DNA from: Siphonodentalium dalli
Lineage: Eukaryota > Mollusca > Scaphopoda > Gadilida > Siphonodentaliidae
Length of the DNA: 64,000 bases
Assembly: GCA_032622095.1 (NCBI GenBank)
Contig: CP136063.1
Location: forward strand, 82,999,980-83,063,979
Direction: 5' to 3'
Made by a program: the position numbers and the translations under genes
The notes under the pieces: model-generated
Database searches by the model: none
What the model was told of the DNA's origin: nothing
Seen by the model: only the letters and a program-made list of their open reading frames with translations
Part shown: piece after piece, positions 28,301 through 41,400 of the stretch
How positions within the stretch are numbered: position 1 is the stretch's first letter
Layout of the letters: each line of letters opens with the position of its first letter

Positions 28301-29397
28301 CACAAATGACAGCTTTTGTATCATCACACATATACAGTGCCGTTCCGCAAGAAGCCTCTATATCTTGTATGACCACTGCCCAGTACCAGTGACTGGCGGG
28401 GTGCTACTATCGTGGATTCGGAAAACCAATCTTCATGGGCGCACGACTCAGCACCTGAGCCTTAGGGTGGGGAAGACTCGTCATGTGCCGCTGACAGTGC
28501 ACCAGCCAACCAGCCTTCAGTTTTTCCCAGATGAAAATGCAGCTCAAGCTCTCATTTTCTCTCACAATCCAGAAGACGGATGTAATTGCTTCCGTAATAT
28601 AATCGTTCTTTGTGTTTCTCTCAAATTAAATGTCTTTGTGGGATAGACCTCGATACATGCATGATTCGTTGCACTTTCACATTCCCATACTTTAACTGCG
28701 ATGGGACCGGTTTTTAAATATACCTCCAATAGTTTAATATTGAATCAACGGTTACTGTAACCATGCACATTTTGTCAAGAGGGAGAGGGCAACATTTAAT
28801 GCTCGTGAATTAGAGAATTACAAGTGCAAATGGGTGCGAGTACAATTGCTCCTGTCATCTGGGAAGGACTGAGACTTCTGACTCTTCCCCACAGTCCATG
28901 GCCCACTCCATTACGGGAGTGGGTCTTGTCCCCCTGGCATCATTCTCCCTCGGGATATGTCCAGGCCTGCTCTACCTTCGGAGGACTTTCCGTACGCGTA
29001 TAAAACATTCTCCTCACCGTAAGCAAGGGCACCGCGAAAACTGTTCTTGCACAGGAGAAATCGGTTCTCATCGTCCTCTTCGCCGAGAAGTGACAGTATC
29101 TTACCTGCAGTTTAATTTCTAGCAGGTAAGACCACGTGGCCACATAATGAACGGAATTTACCTTATTAACATTATTTTGCATTAACTAACAAAATGTTTT
29201 GTGTATTACGCTTGCTAATAACTAACAGAATGTCTTGTCTTGCTTATAGTCGACGAGATTCGACTTTGATGGCCACACACAGTGCGGGTTGCTCAAGAAA
29301 TAAACGCGGCAATATGCGGTATTGTCATTTTGTATTTATTGATCTGGTTAAACAATTTGAGCAAACGTACCAGTCTTACCTCGGGCAGGACCAGTTC

Positions 29398-29449
<52 letters not shown>

Positions 29450-32400
29450 CATCAGCATCAGCAGACTTTGGGTGGCAGCGTGCAGTTCTCGGAGATTCGG
29501 GCAACCAATCCTCCAGAACACCCGCACACTCGCCTTTGGAGGCTGTTCTGGGTGGGGAAGTCTCGATGTCCGGTGCCGCTCAATGCGCTCCAGCCAAAAG
29601 GCATTCTGACGCTTCCTCACAGCGCTGTGGCCCACCCCATTACGAGGGTCGATCTTGTCCCCCTGGAAACGTCATCCCACGTGATACGTCCAGGCCTGCT
29701 CCTCTGCCGTCATGGGATCCTAGTGGTATGTCATCGACGTTTATTCCAGCTTGTCTGGACCACCTGCATTCGGGAGATTCGGTGGGGGGTTTTCTCTGGT
29801 CAAATGGATCCTTCTAATTTTATCTTTTTGCTGACCTTCTGGCATTGGGGTGGGCCAAAGCACCTTAACTTCAACTGCGAGAGCATTTATTCGAGCCATT
29901 CCCCGAGTGGGCTTCCCTATAGTACCTTATCTCAACCTGATGCAGGGTGTTCTGTTGCTGTGGTCGATACTGACATGCTTCCTATACTTCTCATGGCGTC
30001 TGATGGCTTTGACGACGATGGGCAAGAATCACGGGATTCTGTCGTTCCTAAGGAACTCGCTTTGCGTATGGAAACGACATGGGTCGATCTCTTGTACAAA
30101 ACTTCATCACAGGATATGTGTCAACTGACTTACACAAACTTGCACAACTGTACCAGTCTTTACCTCGGGATGAACCAGTTCGAGCCCCATGGTCCTGCAC
30201 CAGCAGTCCGTGGCAGGCGGGGTGTCGTTCTCGGAGATTCGGGCAACCAATCCTCCAGGACAACCGCACCTGAGCGTTTGGAGGTTGTTCTGTGTGGGGA
30301 CGACTCGATGTTGCATACTGTCCATAGCGCTTTCTATTTTGGAAGATATCTACAGAAATCACACTCATCACATGAAAACGAGAAGAAGATGCAGTGAAGT
30401 CAGCAGCAGAAGAAGAAGTCTCTACTTGCTCGGTTTCTAGCTGGCGCGTATGGTGTGGCACTGCCTGGGACGTTTCTTCCTAAAACCAGGGGGGGGGGGG
30501 GGCAGGTACAAGCTTGAGCAATACTGGAATGTGAATTTATGAGCTCTTTCACATAACATATCAAGGCTGATTCATGACTAAATCACATTTACATGACATC
30601 TGTTTTGGAAGAGTACATTCCCGTCAAACTGGAATATTATATTTATTGCTCGTTGCCTCCTCCTGGGCTTGCATTCTAATCCATATAGTTCAGTTGAAGA
30701 GCTTCTCCTTGGCGGAAAAATATAATTTTTAAAATTAAAATTAGTTTTTCCTCAATGGAAGCCCGAAACTGAACTATCATAGATCCCTCCCATGGCGGTG
30801 CCATTCCCAACCCCGTGACTCGCAAATCTTATTATTAAAAGTCGGAAATAAAACTGGCTAGATGAATTGTTAAGAGCGCGGGATTTGCACGGGACGCATT
30901 CATGCGTGAGCTAATCCGATCGCTGATTGACCGGAGTAGGTACTAAACGGATAATAAATTTTAACCCTCTTGATAACACAAGGCCGAGGATAATAATTCA
31001 TATAGTTCAGTTTCGGGCTTCCCTTGAGGAAAAACTAATTTTAATTTTAAAAATTATATTTTTATAAGAAATATTGCCTTGTTTTTCTGTATATTTTTCA
31101 AAATCAGACATTTTCATTTCATTTCAACTATCAAGTTGCTTGGCACCCCAAGCATGCATAAAATTAGTTTTTAACGGACTCATTTCTGATATTTACAGAT
31201 AGATGAAATTACGTTAATAGCTGCATCACTGGAGAATGCTGTTGGTTCGTGCGGCGGATTCTGTTGTGGGAAGAGCTATATTGTTGATCATCAGGTAAGG
31301 TTTTGAACAACTGGTTTATTTTGTCAATAATTTTTAAATACAGTTGTTGGGCTCAAAATATATACCTATCACTGTCTCTGGGTGAAAAGTAGAAATGCTA
31401 TATAAACATCCTTTTAAACATCCTAAATCCTTTATATCAAATCCAATTTGCATTATGTTGGCTTACAGCACACTGTATTTGTATAACATAAGGTAAACTC
31501 ATCATCAGTAACAAGAACCTGAGGCAAATAGTAATGTCTGTTGGCAAATCACTGTAACAGTTATGTTTACATAGCAATGGTTTCAACATGCAAAATTTTG
31601 TTATTGGAGAACTATTAATAATTAATATATGAGCAGTGGTGATGTTTTTACAGACTTGTATATTTTTTTGCATGTTGACCCACTGCGCGTGCCTTGGATC
31701 CCTTTAACCTTTTCATGACGGGAGCTGCACTGGTGCTGTGCCAGTGCATTCTCTTATATATGCGAGTCTTGTATAGGGAGCCTCGCATATATAAGAGAAT
31801 TCACTGGCTTACAAGGTCAAGTTAAATATTGTTAGGCCAATGTATTACCCATTGCGATGCTCCATATGGGAGACTCGCATATATAAGAGAATGTATGGGC
31901 ACAGGGTTTTTCGAAAAATTCAAGGAACCTCCAGTCATGGAAGGGTTAATACCATCTTCTTTTGACCTTCTTCAAATTGAGAACCACCCACTGGAACCTC
32001 ACATACATTTTTGAAGAATGTATTCAAGCAATCCTGGATATAGTGTGTCTGACATTTGCAGAATGAGGTCCCCAGAGGGTGATTTTGGTGATGCTAGCCC
32101 GCTGTGTGGGATAGCATCACTAAATTCATCCTTTAGTGACCTCATTTTGCAAATAACAGACAGAATATATCCAGGATTGTTACAGTACACTCTATAATTC
32201 AACATAAAACTCTAAATTATGATTCCCATCATAGTAATTTAATAACGCTAAGGGATGGGTTAAACATCTGCCGATCATAATCAACCTCTCGTTAATCATG
32301 GAAACGTATGATAGTGAATATATTTTTTTATTTTGAATTGCAGATAGATAGTTCTTCTCATTTTATACATCTCTTCTCACAGAGGTTATCTGGTCTTTGC

Positions 32401-35400
32401 TACTGTTTGTCCATATTAATTTGTTACATTTTCTGTCTATTTGTACAGACGTTATTTGGCATTTGCTACTGTTTATCGGCATCAATTTCTAATGTTTTGT
32501 TTTTCTTTTGCAGAGGTTATCTGGTCTTGGCTACTGTTTTTCGGCATCATTACCACCAATGTTAGCATCTGCTGCATTGCAAGCCATTAAAATCATTGAA
32601 GCTAAGCCAGGTATTGACAAATTTTTCTTCTAGATAATTTGGCCATTATATTTGAGTCTGAGCATTGGGCATTATGCTTAGCCTTTACTTTTATGATTCA
32701 CTCTAGTTTAACCTTTTCTTTATTAAATGGATTCACCCATTCAGTTATAAAATTATACATTGGAATAGTCTATTATTCATTTGGTGGGCGGAATAATATG
32801 GTGGGCTGTCCAGGATAAATTAGCAGACTAAAAGATAATACAAGTGCAGAAGGACTACTATTAAGGACTATGGAATCTATTTTCAAATGTCTCAACAGTG
32901 ATTGAAATAGTCAGCCCAGTCAGAGGGCCATGGTCACAAGTGTGTATCATATTGTTATAAAGATATCACTTCTAGTGGACATGCATGCTTTCCTGGTGAC
33001 ATATTCCAATCAGAGGTGTGGTCAGTTGCCTGTGTCAGACATACTAATCTAATCAAGATAATCCCTGTGTTGTGATCTGCTGCCATCTGGTATGGTTGTA
33101 ACATATCCATGAGATGTTTTTTGGGCCAATTTGTGACACATGTTTACATTGAATCTGAGGAAACATGAAATATGAAAGTCTCAAAATTGGGACATTCGCC
33201 GGCACTGATTGGTCAGTCGCCCAGGTGTAGCTGTCATAAAATCATATCAATTTCCATAGCTTGACACATGCATATGAGCTAGAGGCCTGATCAACTAGTC
33301 TCTTTCGAAACAAATCGAAGGACGTCAGAATCATGACGTTATTGTCATGGACAAGACTATGCAAAAAGTGTTGTTCGCTATATGAAGTTTGATATGCATC
33401 CTTGACCACTGATGCAATCAAGCCTTGAAATAGTGTGTCTGTCATTTGCAGAATGAGGTTCCCAGAGGGTGAATTTAGTGATGCTACCCCCGCATAGCGG
33501 GCTAGCGTCACCAAATTCACCCTCTGGGAACCTCATTCTGCTGAGGTGTAAGCAGAATGAGGTCCCCAGAGGGTGAATTTGGTGATGCTAGCCTGCTATG
33601 CAGGGTAGCATCACTAAATTCACCCTCTGGGGACCTCATTCTGCAATTGACAGGCACACTATTTCAAGGCTTGGATGCAATACAATGCCAATGGCCTGTC
33701 AATTGTGTAATATCTAGGTGCAACTCGCATTTATTAATAGAATTTTCCAGTTTTACCATTCGCTGATAAAACTGCATTTTCCATCATAAAACCCACCGAC
33801 AAATGTCCCAAGATCACACCAGACAGCATTCTGTTACTATATGATACTGTAAAACATAAAGACCACTTTAAAAAGAGTAAAGATGAACTCAAGGCAAACT
33901 TCAGTGTGCATGAATAGTCTACAGCAATGAAATTTATAAGCAAAGTAAATATATCTCCGTCAAAGGTATCTTGCCCACTGAACTATATGGTATATTATCC
34001 CAAGTAGGAGGGGTTAACTCTCCGAGTTGAAAAAACAGTACGAAATTCTATGGTACATATCCTCTGTCATGTTCATGACCCGTGTAATCACGTGCTTTCT
34101 GACACGTAGTGAAGTATTCGCCATATTTTTTTCCCTCCTCAACGTGGACGGGCGCAAAAACAATCTCTCCAAGAATACGAAGCTAAGTTGCAGTTTGTAT
34201 AGCAAAAACAGTTTTGTTTTTGTTTTATACAAACAACATTATTTCTTTGCTTACAGTTGAAAATTTTGTACAATTCACATAAAGATTACGTGGTTTTGTT
34301 CCGAATATATAGATCGGAATCGGATGACTCGTTTCGTTTTAACAGACTTTGTCTTCCATAATTTTAATCGGTCAATGAAGTAATATCCGTTGTTTCTGCC
34401 GACAATATCAGAGTTTCTGGCCTATTAACGACAGAACATTCGAGGCACCATTGGATATGACTAAAGACGCTGATCGTTTTCTTTATAACAAATCTATGGC
34501 ATACAGGTGACGTATAATTTAAGTTACCACGTGCGTTGACGGTGGTTAAAGGTATCACGAAATTAGGTGATTTACTTTCGAGTTCATTTTTTCGTTTTAC
34601 GGCTTTATTTAGACGTTGACAATCATCGTCTGGTGTAAAACTGAAGACAAAAGCACTGTTTTAACGCTTGTGAAATACGCTGATAGGATTGTAAAATCTT
34701 GAATGTCAATTTGAACCTTTTTAACCCGGGATGATTAACAATGGAGCTGTTACTGCCTTGGTTGGCACAGGCATGGTAACATAACACAACAGGTGTATTT
34801 GTGATTGTTCGTAATCACATTAATTACTTTCACAGGACTGCTAATCGCGGTAAGAACAGGTTCATGAATCGCCTTCCCCGTAGCTCCCCTTGACGTAGCT
34901 TCCCTCGTTTCGAGGTCCCAAGAATAGAGAACGAAAGTCGATATATAGGGTTCCTCTAATTGGCGTAATTAGCACTCGGAGCGATAGTCACACCACACAG
35001 GACGCGGGTTGGGGCTACCCATCGAACCCGTAGCTCACACGAGTTGCTTCCCCTAGGACACGGACAAACTCGGGGGAAGGATCCAGAGAATTTTTGTTTT
35101 GGGACACCTGTTCTGTATTTGAGTATGTTCCCATATAAATTTGGATGTTAAAATATTCAGTACTGGATACTTGATTGTGCAAATAAAGGCTCCATATTAT
35201 AGACTATATATCATCTGCGGTCTGATGATTTGCATTACTAGTACATTTTGTTGAATTATAGAAAAATTCCTTGAAAATATGGAAGATCCAACTTGAATAA
35301 ATACTATCTACATGGAATTTGGGGACATTTGGGTCTCTATAGTTTGGGCACCCAAACCTGTAACAGGTATCAAAACATCCCTGGATCCTTCTCTGACTTG

Positions 35401-38400
35401 CCGATATATCGTGTTCCTCTAATTGGCGTAATTAGCACTCGGGGCGATAGTCACACCAAACATGGCGCGGGTTGGGGCTACCCATTGAACCCATTAGTCA
35501 CATTGGTGCGCTCCCTGGACTTGTCGAACGGGACGTCAATCTGCTTCCTCGGGTCGACCTTTGGCTGTTGACGTGCCCAGGACGGCTGTGACCACTGAGC
35601 TCTACTAACAACACTCGACACACGCCGTCCATCGCTACAAGTCGTCATCTCGGGGTCAGCGCGGCTGGGGGATACACCCTCAGTGGTCCCTGACCATGCT
35701 CTCCGGTGCCTTATGATAATAGTGTGTGGGAATTTGGGCTAAAATTACTAGTAGAATGGCCATTTTACTTTGTCTCAATTCAAATTAGACATTTTCTCTA
35801 AAAATTATTACGTTTACGCTATTATTTGGCACCTGAAAGTTTATCCTCCATGCCTTCTGCCCCAGCTGGGCTTGGAATGGGATCACAGTTCACAGGCTTG
35901 TTTCCTCCTTATTATAAGTCACCACTTCCGGGGGGCTTGGCAGACAGGTTACTGGCCGCATTCTGGCCAACAGCTGCCAGTAACTTCGGGTTTGATTTTA
36001 AATGAAAACAAAAGATCTTATTCCCTGACGCAATTATAGCAGGAAGCTTGCTTGGGAACTGGTACCTACTAACCTCCCATCGCCAGTTCGGTCAGTTGGA
36101 TATCTGGATCGGTCGAGCTGCTGCTCCATCCCCGAGATGTACAGGCTCTGGACATTCCTCCGGGGTCCCCAATGACCAGACCTCACATGCAATTAGAATG
36201 AAGCTTGTCGTGGTGTATTGTGCTGTTAACACCCCATCGACGGATGGAGATCGGGATCAGATCGAGCAGTCGCTCCAGCACGAGGTGAAAGGGCTTTCGG
36301 CATGCCTTTCGGGTCACCTTTACATGCGCTTACGAGGGAGCTCAGTTAGTTGTTCAGTGTTCTCTGATGCAGCCAAGCGCAGGAAGAAAATTAAAGTCGA
36401 ATTTTGATTAGCAAATAACCTCAGATTGACATGATTTGATAGCATTGTTCTACAATCAGTTACAATTTAACAGAACATCAGAGTGCTTTCCCTTGTTTCG
36501 AGGGTTCCAAGGAAGAGATAGAAACCTTACGACCAGGACACTGTCACTTGTCGATGTATGGTGTTCCCTTCATTGGCGTAATTAGCGCTCAGGACGATAG
36601 TCCCACCAAACAGGTCGCGGGTTGGGGCTACCTATCGAACCCATTGGCCGCATTTGGTGGGCTTCCTGGACTATCAACAGGGATTCCAAGTCGGAGACTC
36701 GGGACGATGGTTGGCGTACCCAGGGACAGTCAAATGAGGAAATAGGATCCAGGTGGCATGGCGTTTGTTCGCATTTGGGTAGCAACTTGCCCATGTGATG
36801 CCGGTCAATTTGTACCCTGCACAAACGTCGTCAGAGCTGGTTGGTTATGCCATCGGACTGCACACTTGGCGACCTGGGATCGTACATGCTTTATCTCCGA
36901 CCTCGCTGTGTTTCAGTAATAGATACGAATGAAATTGGGTGCATTGGAATTGTGGATTAACTGAGTCGGTTTAATTCTTTGTTTCTGTTTGCTCATCCTA
37001 CCGCAGTGTTTCATCTCACTTTAATAAGGAAACCACCTACGGGTATGGTTGCCAAATAACCAGATATAGGGTTTATCCTCTCAATATGGTTGTATATTTT
37101 AGGTGGGTGCATTTGCTTATTTTTTGTCTGCGGGTTGCTTTCAGTTCTAAGTTAGAACTTCTAACGCAACAGGGATTTCACTTTTGTTGTCCAGTAATAC
37201 ATAGATGAGTCCATTATCCATTGTTCGACATGCTCAATTTCACAACGCTGTTGACATGAGGTCTAGTTCAGCCACCCCGCTCGGGCTTAATGGGCAACAT
37301 GGCGTATTAGCGTGGAAAAGAAGAACGAAATGGCTTCTGTGATATCGGCCTTTGGTTCTAATACGTCATTCTTCTTATGGGCTCGGTTGTCGGTACATAA
37401 TGGTTTTGTTTTCCCTGATAGTGCTTGATTCGCCTAGTGGTCTCATTTCATATACTAAGCCAGGTCTTTTGCTGACCTCAGGGATGGCCAATGCAGGCTA
37501 ATGTTGCACCTAAGGGGCAGCATATGACTCGTGATGGGCAGACTTCATACCGCCGGAAGAAGATTCTTGCCAGATGCTTCCCCTCGTGCGAGATTCACTA
37601 GCATTGGGTGTCGGATGCCAGATCATATGATCCGCCCTCTCAATTCACACTTCGGGCGATGGTTGTCTCCGGAACAGGGTCCCATTGGAGGGGCACCCCA
37701 TCCATCCCAGAAGGGATACCTTGCGCCATCGACTCGTCGGGGACCAGTCAGCATAGCTAGAACAGTTGGGGCACGGTGGCCTTTGGTCTGCTTTTCATTG
37801 CCTACCTGCCTTCGGTTTCCGCTGGTTTTGGGCTTGTGCCACAATCCTGATGCATTTTGTTTTTTGTGAATTTCCATCTTATTGACATTGGAATTTCGGT
37901 TCCTGGCTGCCTTTCGGTCATGGATTCAGTAGCCTGTGATTGGTCAGTTAGGTTTAACTGTGTTGGTGGGCATTTCCACATTTGGGAACGTCATCAGGGG
38001 TAAAATGCCATGGCTTCTTGCATCTTCGTCAGGGATATCTCGAACTCCAGGCTTCAAACTAAGTTTTGTGCTGTGAAACTCCAATTCTGAGCCCTGTTCT
38101 TCATACTTTGCCTGTGCCTTGCAACGTATGTCCGTGTAATACCCATTCGCTTCCCGGTCAGACTGTTGGTCAATGATACCTCCTCCTTATCGACAATGGC
38201 ATGTCGCCAATTAGTTGGTGTCGGCCCCCTTTTTGGGAGCTTGCAGCTGTTTTTTCATCGGTTCGGGGGTGGGTTCTATTGTTTTTAAGGGGGGTCTTCT
38301 TTATAACTTGCAGCTTTTGCTGCCTGGGTTAGCCTGTAGGTGAGTTATTAGTATTCAGCCATCCCGGGGCTTATAATACCCGGCTGGGGATTTCTTGTCA

Positions 38401-41400
38401 ATCAACGGGGGGGGTGTGTTACCTGTACCTTTCCCGGCACGTACTCGGCTGATACATTATTAGCCCTAAGTTCCGATGCGAACCTCGTGGCCTCCACCTG
38501 TTAGAAAATTCTATGCTTTACCATATAGTTCAGTGGGCAAGATACCTTTGACGGAGATACAATATTTTCCTAAATAAGTAAAAATATGGCGAATACTTCA
38601 CTACGTGTCAGAAATCACGTGATAATATACCATATAGTTCAGTGGGTAAGATACTTCTAGGAGATATATATTTTACTTATTTAGGAAAATATTGTGTTTA
38701 TTTTGTCACCCAAGATATAAAATCAAGTTATGAAAAATAATTAAAATAATGCAGCGTATACAGTGATTTCTTCCTAATTTCTTTTGCTCTTTCTTAGATT
38801 TTGATTTTATGAGTCTTCATTTTATTGTAATTTCTATATTTTGTTTCCAGAAATACTAGAGAATCTAAGAAATAACTGCAGATTGATGCATGAAGGACTG
38901 TCAAGGTAAGACCACATTCAGGCCTCAAAATATGGTGCTGGACATTTGCAAAATGAGCTCCCCAGAGGGTGAATTTTGTGACGTTACCCCCGCACAGCAG
39001 TCTGGGATCACCAAATTCATCCTCTGGGGACCTCATTCTGCATGGCCTCTTCTCAGATTTAAGTTCCCAGATGGTGAAGATGATGATGAACCCATTTGAT
39101 TCCTTGTATTTGATAATAAAATACTCTCCAGAGAAGATGAGGCCTAAGCAGAATGAGGTCCCCATAGGGTGAATTTAGTGATTTTAACCCCTGTGTGGGG
39201 TAGTGTCATGAAATTCACCCTCTGGGGACCTCATTCTGCAAATGTCACATGTCATATGTGATATATGGCACAGTGCAACTTCTTGTTATGGCAAAACTGA
39301 TGCTACAATTGATTTGTGTCCCTCTACATCAAGCACAGATAATATAAATGGGTAGAATATTCTCTGTCAATGAAATTAGTTTATAATGTAGCTTTATTTC
39401 TATGGAATGATGAAAACTTATATACAAGAGAATGAACCAAATTAAGCAGATAGGGGTTGCAGAGGCATTAGCGGAGTTAAGGAAAGAACACTTTTTCATG
39501 TTAAATGAACTGATGGCCTTGGTTATACATTGTAATTTAGAAATAAAAGTTACCAAATTATGAAAATTTCATCAAGAATATACTGATAGTATAGTATCAG
39601 TACTACTATGAATACAATATCCACAAAACACACATGTGTGAGCCGAAATTTGTTTATATACAGCACATAAAGAGTGTGCGATAAGCAAAACATTCAACAC
39701 AGTGGTGATTTGTTTGGGAGAGTGATTCACAGAGACCCCTTCAACACAGAAATTTTGAGTGGCGAGGATTAGCGAGCACAAATCCTGTATGTTGTAAACA
39801 ATATGGTAGCAGTTTTAACCAAAATTCAAATAGTTGGGTCTCCCCGTATTTGAGTGTTTTGCTTATCGCACACTCTTTACATACTGTACTGTAACATAAC
39901 ATGGATACTATTTATGCGATATTTATGATTGGTATAAGAACAAAATCTGTCTATATTTTAATAATATTTCTGTTTATGGTGGTTTAATGGATGTGACTAT
40001 TTTAACAGCAATACCCATCATGAAGGCCATCCGTATCTTTAAGCTTAATGATTTCTGTTTATCCCATTGTATAAATGAGAATCTCTTAAATTTTCTAGGA
40101 TAAACGATATGAAAGTTGTTGGTGATGTGAAATCTTCCATAAAACATCTCCGCTTGATGTTTCCCAGTGATCAAAGATCGAAGGATTGTGCAATCATGCA
40201 AACCATTATAGATAAGGTGAGAATATTAAGATAACATGCATCAAAGTTATAGATAATTCTTCAAACCGTTACATATAAACCATGTAAGAAACATCAGAAT
40301 ATTCACATGTATAATCGATATAACCATAATGCTGTATGGAAGAACAGATGAGAGATTTCTGAATTGAAATGAACACTATTTCTGAAGTTTTTGTTCAATA
40401 ATATGCAACTGTGCTTTGGTAAAATATAGAAACAATGTTTTTAATTACCTTACTCGTATTTAAATTTGCTCCTTATTATTTTTTCGCTAGGTCGTTTTTT
40501 TAACTTAATATCTGGACATTTCCTTCTGCACTTTCTATTGTCTGCTGTTGTTTGTTTATATTCCTTGAACGTAACTCCAGATGTGTCTGTCATTTGCAGA
40601 ATGAGGTCCCCAGAGGGTGAATTTAGTGACGCTATCCCACCTAGCATGCTAGCATCAATAAATTCACCCTCTTGGGACCTCATTTGCATGGCCTCATCTG
40701 CTATGGGAGACATAGACTCAGATTGAGGTACCCAAATGGTGAATATTGTGATGTACATTCAATGTGTCGTCTGCCAATTTGGAGATATAGAGAACTAAAC
40801 TTAAAAGAAAATAGAATCTATGTGAAGAAGTTTCTATAGAAGTTAGATAATAAAGAAACTTTCCAAGAGGATGAGGCCTAAGCAGGATGAGGTTCCCAGA
40901 GGGTGAATTTAGTGATGCTAGTCTGCTATGCAGGAGAGCGTCACTAAATTCACCATCTGGGGACCTCAATCTGCAAATTAAAGGGTTGAAGACCACCACA
41001 AAATATTACTGGTTTTCCCGTGTCTGTTCACGTAGTACGTGTTTTTACCAACCCAATGCCAGCCGAAGGCCGAATGGGATATGGCTGGTTGAGGGTAGGT
41101 AAAAACCTGTACTACGTGAAAAGACATGGGGTGACGATTTTATCTATTGACCATAACAGTTGATTCAAATGAACATCTCACCTTTTCCCTCATAGAAATG
41201 AATAGGGAAATTTGAACCTAATATTTAAGTTTTTGTTCATTTTGAACTACATAAAGAATAAACTAAAATTCATCTACTGTTTGATATTTTTACCATAACA
41301 GATTTCACAATAAATAACTGAACACAAATTGAATTGTCACAAGTATTAACAAATACTGATATCACACTCTTGACTCAGACTGAAACTGAAATCATTCCTC

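Larger units (their letters stand above)
24185..30718. mobile_element. Large foldback element A (~6.5 kb)
   Basis: The left end CCGCCAAGGAGAAGCCCTTC followed by AACTGAACTATATGG (24195-24229) is repeated inverted at 30685-30718. The next ~190 bp of the left end (CTCGGCCTTGTGTTATCA through GCGCTCTTAACAATTCATC) recur inverted at 30845-31035. Inside are a G/C-rich stem near 26790-26850 and three diverged modules at 28380-30470. No transposase, reverse transcriptase or recombinase motif was recognised. It fills the SPTLC1 exon 7-8 intron. Confidence 0.75.

Noticed and set aside
29194-30397. Overlapping long open frames (207 and 371 codons) with a proline run
   Set aside because: The frames cross the 47-base C run and the repeated modules of element A. 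The matching modules do not keep the same frame throughout and no domain is recognisable.
32308-32565. 85-codon open frame ending in exon 9
   Set aside because: It is the out-of-frame reading through the two decayed acceptor copies and into exon 9; the SPTLC1 frame from 32514 is the real one.
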